From an uncultured Polyangiaceae bacterium (lineage in GTDB: Bacteria > Myxococcota_A > Polyangia > Polyangiales > Houyiibacteriaceae), in contig CAMYJN010000042.1 of NCBI GenBank assembly GCA_947258625.1, forward strand, positions 1 to 10,218: a stretch of DNA of 10,218 nucleotides, written 5' to 3'. Numbering within the stretch: position 1 is the first letter of the stretch; every line of letters begins with the position of its first letter. This document shows, in pieces, positions 1 to 10,218 of the stretch. The position numbers and the translations under genes were made by a program. The notes below the pieces were generated by a model, which saw nothing but the letters and a program-made list of their open reading frames with translations, ran no database searches and was not told where the DNA came from.

Positions 1-3641
<3,641 letters not shown>

Positions 3642-3644
3642 GAC

Positions 3645-7799
<4,155 letters not shown>

Positions 7800-8015
7800 T
7801 AGAGAGACTCCTACCGAACCACTGCTGCTGGAACCCTAAAGCCAAGAATTAAAGAGACACGTACGCGACAAGGAGACCCTTCGGCCTCCCGCCGCATCGC
7901 GGAAAGTCGTGAATGATGTGCTGCGCGAACCGGTGCTGCCCCGGCCGGGACGGTAGCCCGGTCGGGCCCGTGTGCCAAGTCGAGGCACAAGGCTCCGAGA
8001 AATAACCCCATAGGG
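7800..8015 (-). promoter_or_regulatory. 216-nt structured rplL-rpoB spacer; possible attenuator or processing region
   Basis: The longest non-coding stretch in the window. In transcription order it holds: the 3' part of the hairpin at the rplL stop; a 6-bp stem TGTGCC/GGCACA with 7-nt loop (7971-7989); a block with 41 of 50 bases G or C (7921-7970) containing GCCC-GACC-GGGC (7956-7967) and the 10-bp palindrome CCCGGCCGGG (7940-7949); a 7-bp stem with one G-U pair and loop GAAG (7872-7889); an AU-richer stretch; and the rpoB Shine-Dalgarno. No convincing -35/-10 pair was found. In E. coli the corresponding spacer holds a transcription attenuator and an RNase III site; applying this here is inference from position and structure. 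Confidence 0.5.
7808..7812 (-). promoter_or_regulatory. Ribosome binding site of rpoB
   Basis: AGGAG on the transcribed strand, 8 nt before the ATG at 7799. It supports the annotated N-terminus MAATIQTNF. Confidence 0.85.
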
Positions 8016-8021
8016 TTATTT
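8000..8021 (-). other. Perfect 9-bp inverted repeat containing the rplL stop codon
   Basis: On the transcribed strand, AAATAACCC and GGGTTATTT pair perfectly around the 4-nt loop TATG. The TAA of rplL is in the 5' arm. The 3' arm is U-rich (GGGUUAUUU) but is followed by CUCGG, so it is at most a weak terminator with its U-tract folded into the stem. A role as a partial attenuator, processing site or mRNA end stabiliser is possible. Confidence 0.55.
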
Positions 8022-8399
8022 GACGGTGACTTTCGCGCCAGCTTCTTCGAGCTTCTTCTTGATTTCTTCGGCTTCTTCCTTGGAAACGGCCTCTTTGACT
8101 ACTTTGGGAGCTGCTTCCACCAAGGCCTTGGCGTCCGCCAAGCCGAGCTGGGTGATCTCACGGATGGCCTTGATCACGTTGATCTTCTTGGCACCCGCTT
8201 CGCTCAGCTCGACGTCGAACTCGGTCTGCTCTTCGGCTGCCTCTGCAGCGCCACCACCCGCGGGTCCGGCCACGGCCACCGCTGCCGGTGCTGCCGAAAC
8301 TCCCCACTTCTCTTCGAGCTCTTTGACCAGGTTCGCAACTTCCATGACGGTCCAGGAGCTGAGCTCTTCGACCATCTGTTCCACGTTCATATTTGGCAT
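8016..8399 (-). CDS. rplL: 50S ribosomal protein L7/L12
   Basis: Flexible stalk protein, present as several dimers bound to L10, that recruits and activates the translational GTPases (EF-Tu, EF-G, IF2, RF3). The 127 residues show the standard layout: N-terminal dimerisation and L10-binding helices (about 1-32, with [12 protein letters not shown] and EEKWGV), an Ala/Gly-rich hinge (about 33-57), and the compact C-terminal domain starting at TEFDVEL and ending GAKVTVK. The first ATG is preferred over the one at codon 4 because GGAGAG lies 6 nt upstream of it (GGAG core 8 nt). One mild oddity is in the factor-binding loop: the usual TGLGLKEAK reads TQLGLADAK (residues 83-91). It follows rplJ after 51 nt. 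Its TAA stop lies inside a perfect 9-bp inverted repeat. Confidence 0.98.
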   Translation of the reverse strand: MPNMNVEQMVEELSSWTVMEVANLVKELEEKWGVSAAPAAVAVAGPAGGGAAEAAEEQTEFDVELSEAGAKKINVIKAIREITQLGLADAKALVEAAPKVVKEAVSKEEAEEIKKKLEEAGAKVTVK

Positions 8400-8405
8400 T
8401 CTTGA

Positions 8406-8411
8406 CTCTCC
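8406..8411 (-). promoter_or_regulatory. Ribosome binding site of rplL
   Basis: GGAGAG on the transcribed strand, 6 nt before the ATG at 8399 (8 nt from the GGAG core). It favours this start over the second ATG three codons later, which would be about 15 nt away. Confidence 0.8.
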
Positions 8412-8412
8412 G

Positions 8413-8437
8413 CTAACCGTGCGTGCGACACGGCTAA
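8413..8437 (-). promoter_or_regulatory. Hairpin in the rplJ-rplL spacer, next to the rplL ribosome binding site
   Basis: On the transcribed strand, TTAGCCGTG and CACGGTTAG form a 9-bp stem (two G-U pairs) around the 7-nt loop TCGCACG. The 3' foot is 1 nt from the rplL Shine-Dalgarno. It fills about half of the 51-nt spacer. L12 must be made in several-fold excess over L10, so an element that raises rplL translation or separates it from rplJ would make sense here; that role is inference. Confidence 0.5.
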
Positions 8438-8450
8438 ATTTGTTGTTGGA

Positions 8451-9020
8451 TTACTCGCCTGCCTCTTTGCGCCGGTACGCATCGAGAACGAGAGCGAGGT
8501 TTTGGGCCGGTGCATTGATTTGGCCGACCAGGTTCTGCATGGGCGCCATCAACTGCGCTAGCAGTGAGGCGCGAATCTCATCCTTGCCGGGAAGCGAGGC
8601 GAGCTCCTTCTCGACGCGTTTCGCGTCCAAGACTTGGCCCTCGAGGAGCCCGCACTTGACGAGGAGTTTTTCGTTCCCGTCCTTCGGCTGAAGGATGTCG
8701 GTGTGCTCCTTGCGGAAGCTCTTGATCACCTTGGCGGCCGCCGAAGGATCTTCGAAGCTCCAGGCGATCGCCGTGGGTCCAGCGAGGTGCGTCGTGAACT
8801 CCTCGTTGTCGGCAAGCTCCGAACCTTCCAGTGCTTTGCGGACGACGTTGTTCTTGACGACTTTGTACACGACACCCGCGTCGCGGAAACGAGCGCGAAG
8901 GTCCGTGATCAGCTCGACGTTCACGCCACGAAAATCGACGAGAACAGTGGCGGTCGCGTTCGCGAAGCTCTCGCGTACCGAGACAGCCTGCGCTGCTTTG
9001 TCTTCTCGTGTAAGCCTCAT
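8451..9020 (-). CDS. rplJ: 50S ribosomal protein L10
   Basis: Base of the L7/L12 stalk: the N-terminal globular domain binds 23S rRNA beside L11, and the long C-terminal helix carries L12 dimers. In E. coli the L10-L12 complex also represses translation of its own mRNA. The protein has 189 residues, longer than E. coli L10 (165). The difference is mainly two stretches: about 10 extra residues in a charged loop around 110-118 (QPKDGNEK), and about 10 extra residues in the C-terminal helix after LPGKDE (about 143-189). Conserved blocks include VDFRGV (28-33), VKNNVVRKAL (55-64) and LAGPTAIAW (79-87). The start is well supported: GGAGG lies 7 nt upstream, inside the last codons of rplA, and only 2 nt separate the genes, so translation is probably coupled to rplA. 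Confidence 0.98.
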   Translation of the reverse strand: MRLTREDKAAQAVSVRESFANATATVLVDFRGVNVELITDLRARFRDAGVVYKVVKNNVVRKALEGSELADNEEFTTHLAGPTAIAWSFEDPSAAAKVIKSFRKEHTDILQPKDGNEKLLVKCGLLEGQVLDAKRVEKELASLPGKDEIRASLLAQLMAPMQNLVGQINAPAQNLALVLDAYRRKEAGE

Positions 9021-9022
9021 GA

Positions 9023-9721
9023 TTACGCCTCCACCTCTATAGTGCCGGGGTCAACCTTGATCCCGGGTCCCATCGTGGAGCTCAAGGTGATGCTACGAAG
9101 GTAGGTCCCTTTGGCGGCGGGCGGCTTGGCTTTGACGAGCGCGCCAACCAGCGACTTCACATTGCCGGCGAGCTCGGTCTCCCCAAAGGATTTCTTGCCC
9201 ACCTGCGCGTGGACGATGCCCGCCTTTTCGACCCGAAACTCGACCTTGCCGGCCTTGGCTTCGCGAACGGCTTTGCTCACGTCGAAGGTCACGGTGCCGA
9301 CCTTGGGGTTCGGCATGAGGCCGCGAGGACCGAGGACGCGACCGAGACGGCCAACCTGTCCCATCATGTCCGGCGTAGCGATCACGGTGTCGAAGTCGAG
9401 CCAGCCCTCGGTAATTTTGGCGACCAGGTCATCACCTCCGACGAAATCGGCGCCGGCTTCCTCCGCTTCGCTCACCTTCTCGCCCTTGGCGAAAACGAGA
9501 ACGCGGTTGGTCTTTCCCGTCCCGTGGGGCAAGACGACAGCACCACGAACCATTTGGTCGGCGTGCTTTGGATCCACACCAAGTCGAACTGCAACGTCGA
9601 CGGACTCGTCAAAGCCCGCGAATGCCAGTTCCTTCACGAGCGAGACGGCTTCTCTCAAAGCATAGCGCTGGCTTTTGTCGGGCAACTGTAACGCGCCCGC
9701 GCGCTTTTTTCCGGGTTTCAT
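9023..9721 (-). CDS. rplA: 50S ribosomal protein L1
   Basis: Forms the mobile L1 stalk of the large subunit, which helps release deacylated tRNA from the E site; in many bacteria L1 also represses its own operon by binding the leader upstream of rplK. The frame is open further back to a TTG at 9760, but I place the start at the ATG at 9721 (MKPGKK), because AAGGAG stands 5 nt upstream and the resulting 232 residues match the family length of about 230. The L1 signature is clear: [19 protein letters not shown] (124-142). Domain I is formed by both ends (about 1-67 and 160-232) and domain II by the middle. The C-terminal [10 protein letters not shown] block (215-224) is also conserved. The gene follows rplK after an 87-nt structured spacer and is 2 nt from rplJ. 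Confidence 0.98.
   Translation of the reverse strand: MKPGKKRAGALQLPDKSQRYALREAVSLVKELAFAGFDESVDVAVRLGVDPKHADQMVRGAVVLPHGTGKTNRVLVFAKGEKVSEAEEAGADFVGGDDLVAKITEGWLDFDTVIATPDMMGQVGRLGRVLGPRGLMPNPKVGTVTFDVSKAVREAKAGKVEFRVEKAGIVHAQVGKKSFGETELAGNVKSLVGALVKAKPPAAKGTYLRSITLSSTMGPGIKVDPGTIEVEA
9028..9032 (-). promoter_or_regulatory. Ribosome binding site of rplJ inside the end of rplA
   Basis: GGAGG on the transcribed strand lies 7 nt before the rplJ ATG and is part of the codons for the final Val-Glu-Ala of L1. This arrangement favours translational coupling of rplA and rplJ. Confidence 0.85.
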
Positions 9722-9726
9722 CGTGA

Positions 9727-9732
9727 CTCCTT
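9727..9732 (-). promoter_or_regulatory. Ribosome binding site of rplA (decides the start)
   Basis: AAGGAG on the transcribed strand, 5 nt before the ATG at 9721. No comparable site was seen before the upstream TTG at 9760, which is the main reason for the shorter rplA reading. Confidence 0.85.
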
Positions 9733-9750
9733 GCGGCGACTCGAAGCCGC
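9733..9750 (-). promoter_or_regulatory. Hairpin touching the rplA ribosome binding site
   Basis: On the transcribed strand, GCGGC and GCCGC form a 5-bp all-GC stem with an 8-nt loop. Its 3' foot is directly next to the AAGGAG of rplA, without any gap, leaving the Shine-Dalgarno itself single-stranded. It also covers the region in which the alternative TTG start would be read. Confidence 0.45.
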
Positions 9751-9752
9751 CT

Positions 9753-9782
9753 ACCACCAACTCAGGTCCTGGGTGGTCCAGG
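9753..9782 (-). other. Two overlapping, mutually exclusive stems in the rplK-rplA spacer
   Basis: On the transcribed strand, CCTGG (9782-9778) can pair with CCAGG (9772-9768) around a 5-nt loop. Alternatively, ACCACC (9777-9772) can pair with GGTGGT (9758-9753) around a 13-nt loop. The two stems share bases, so only one can form at a time. The pairing was found by eye; whether either forms in the cell is unknown. Confidence 0.35.
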
Positions 9783-9783
9783 T

Positions 9784-9801
9784 GAGCGACGTCAATCGCT
9801 C
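9784..9801 (-). other. Hairpin just after the rplK stop
   Basis: On the transcribed strand, GAGCGA and TCGCTC form a perfect 6-bp stem with the 6-nt loop TTGACG. It begins 7 nt after the rplK TAA. It overlaps a 10-bp palindrome CTCTCGAGAG (9799-9808). No U-run follows, so it is not a standard intrinsic terminator; it could slow mRNA decay or have no function. Confidence 0.45.
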
Positions 9802-9808
9802 TCGAGAG

Positions 9809-10218
9809 TTAGTCGACTAACTCGACTCCCATGGAACGCGCGGTGCCGATGATGCTCTGCATGCATGTCTCGAGCGAACCCGCGTTGGTATCTTGAAGCT
9901 TGACCTGAGCGATTTCCTTCACCTGCTGCACGGTGATCTTGCCGACCTTGTCCTTGTTTGGGCGCGCAGAGCCCGACTCCAGATTCAAAGCCTTCTTGAT
10001 CAAAACGGCCGCAGGCGGCGTCTTCATGATGAAGGTGAAGGAGCGATCCTGGTAAACCGAGATCACCACGGGGATGATTAGACCCGCATCCTTTTGTGTC
10101 TTCGCGTTGAACTCCTTGCAGAACGCCATGATATTGACGCCGTGCTGACCGAGCGCAGGCCCGACTGGCGGAGAAGGGTTTGCCTTCCCTGCAGGGAGCT
10201 GAAGTTTGATCTGTCCGA
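9809..10218 (-). CDS. rplK: 50S ribosomal protein L11 (5' end cut off by window edge)
   Basis: Component of the GTPase-associated centre; binds the 1070 region of 23S rRNA and, in many bacteria, is needed for RelA activation and is the thiostrepton target. The last 135 residues are visible and the frame remains open to the right edge. Alignment by eye with the E. coli protein suggests about six residues are missing. The N-terminal domain shows [20 protein letters not shown] followed by QHGVNI, with the proline-rich thiostrepton/rRNA switch region. The C-terminal rRNA-binding domain has [11 protein letters not shown] and ends in the signature [12 protein letters not shown]. The internal ATG at 10129 (MAFCKEF) is not the true start, because conserved L11 sequence continues upstream of it. 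The stop is followed within 7 nt by a small hairpin. Confidence 0.98.
   Translation of the reverse strand, partial: GQIKLQLPAGKANPSPPVGPALGQHGVNIMAFCKEFNAKTQKDAGLIIPVVISVYQDRSFTFIMKTPPAAVLIKKALNLESGSARPNKDKVGKITVQQVKEIAQVKLQDTNAGSLETCMQSIIGTARSMGVELVD

Noticed and set aside
7840..7875. A possible promoter for rpoB (TTGTCG followed by TTTAAT on the minus strand)
   Set aside because: The spacing between the boxes is only about 13 nt and the boxes are poor; no better pair was seen in the spacer.
7940..7967. An intrinsic terminator in the GC-rich block of the rplL-rpoB spacer
   Set aside because: The stems are GC-rich but no run of U follows on the transcribed strand, and rpoB must be expressed through it.
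7811..8011. A 66-codon minus-strand frame that fills the rplL-rpoB spacer, begins 4 nt after the rplL stop in the loop of the hairpin and ends on the rpoB Shine-Dalgarno
   Set aside because: The position would suit a reinitiation or leader peptide, but there is no Shine-Dalgarno, the protein is an Arg/Ala-rich string without recognisable features, and its codons (two TTA, an AGG, a TGT) are unlike those of the neighbouring highly expressed genes. Only conservation of the frame in relatives or ribosome footprints would revive it.
8020..8691. A 223-codon plus-strand frame opposite rplL and rplJ, rich in Ser and Ala
   Set aside because: Antisense shadow of two certain ribosomal protein genes, spanning their spacer; the Ser/Ala-rich composition follows from the Glu/Lys/Ala-rich sense codons.
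9722..9760. A 13-residue N-terminal extension of L1 from the TTG at 9760
   Set aside because: There is a good AAGGAG before the ATG at 9721, the shorter form has the family length, and the extension would cross the spacer hairpin.

Overview
The window is one end-to-end block of the universally conserved ribosomal protein / RNA polymerase cluster, read entirely from the minus strand (right to left): rplK (L11, first few codons cut off by the right edge), rplA (L1), rplJ (L10), rplL (L7/L12), rpoB (RNA polymerase beta) and rpoC (beta prime, its last part cut off by the left edge). About 96% of the bases are coding. No gene is supported on the plus strand. The many open plus-strand frames, some several hundred codons long, mirror the strongly biased codons of rpoB and rpoC.

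The organism is a bacterium of moderately high GC, by eye a little under 60%. RpoC carries the large SI3 insertion in the trigger loop, and RpoB has SI1- and SI2-type insertions, a pattern of Gram-negative lineages including the Proteobacteria. The RpoB N-terminus and several core blocks resemble, from memory, those of Myxococcota (former Deltaproteobacteria). This placement is an inference and was not tested with a tree.

Layout from right to left along transcription: rplK, an 87-nt structured spacer, rplA, a 2-nt gap, rplJ, a 51-nt spacer with a hairpin next to the rplL ribosome binding site, rplL, a 216-nt spacer rich in hairpins, rpoB, a 3-nt gap, rpoC. L11, L10 and L7/L12 build the GTPase-associated centre and stalk of the 50S subunit, and L1 builds the opposite stalk. 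RpoB and RpoC form the catalytic core of RNA polymerase. Grouping them couples ribosome and polymerase synthesis. I found no convincing promoter or strong intrinsic terminator, so the operon promoter and the end of the transcript probably lie outside the window.

The proteins are ordinary, intact and apparently functional, and I see no undescribed gene system. What merits a second look is in the RNA between the genes: a perfect 9-bp hairpin containing the rplL stop codon, a hairpin-rich rplL-rpoB spacer with an 82% GC block, two hairpins that sit directly against the Shine-Dalgarno sequences of rplA and rplL, the lack of room for an E. coli-style L10 leader, and an L10 C-terminal helix long enough to hold three L12 dimers.
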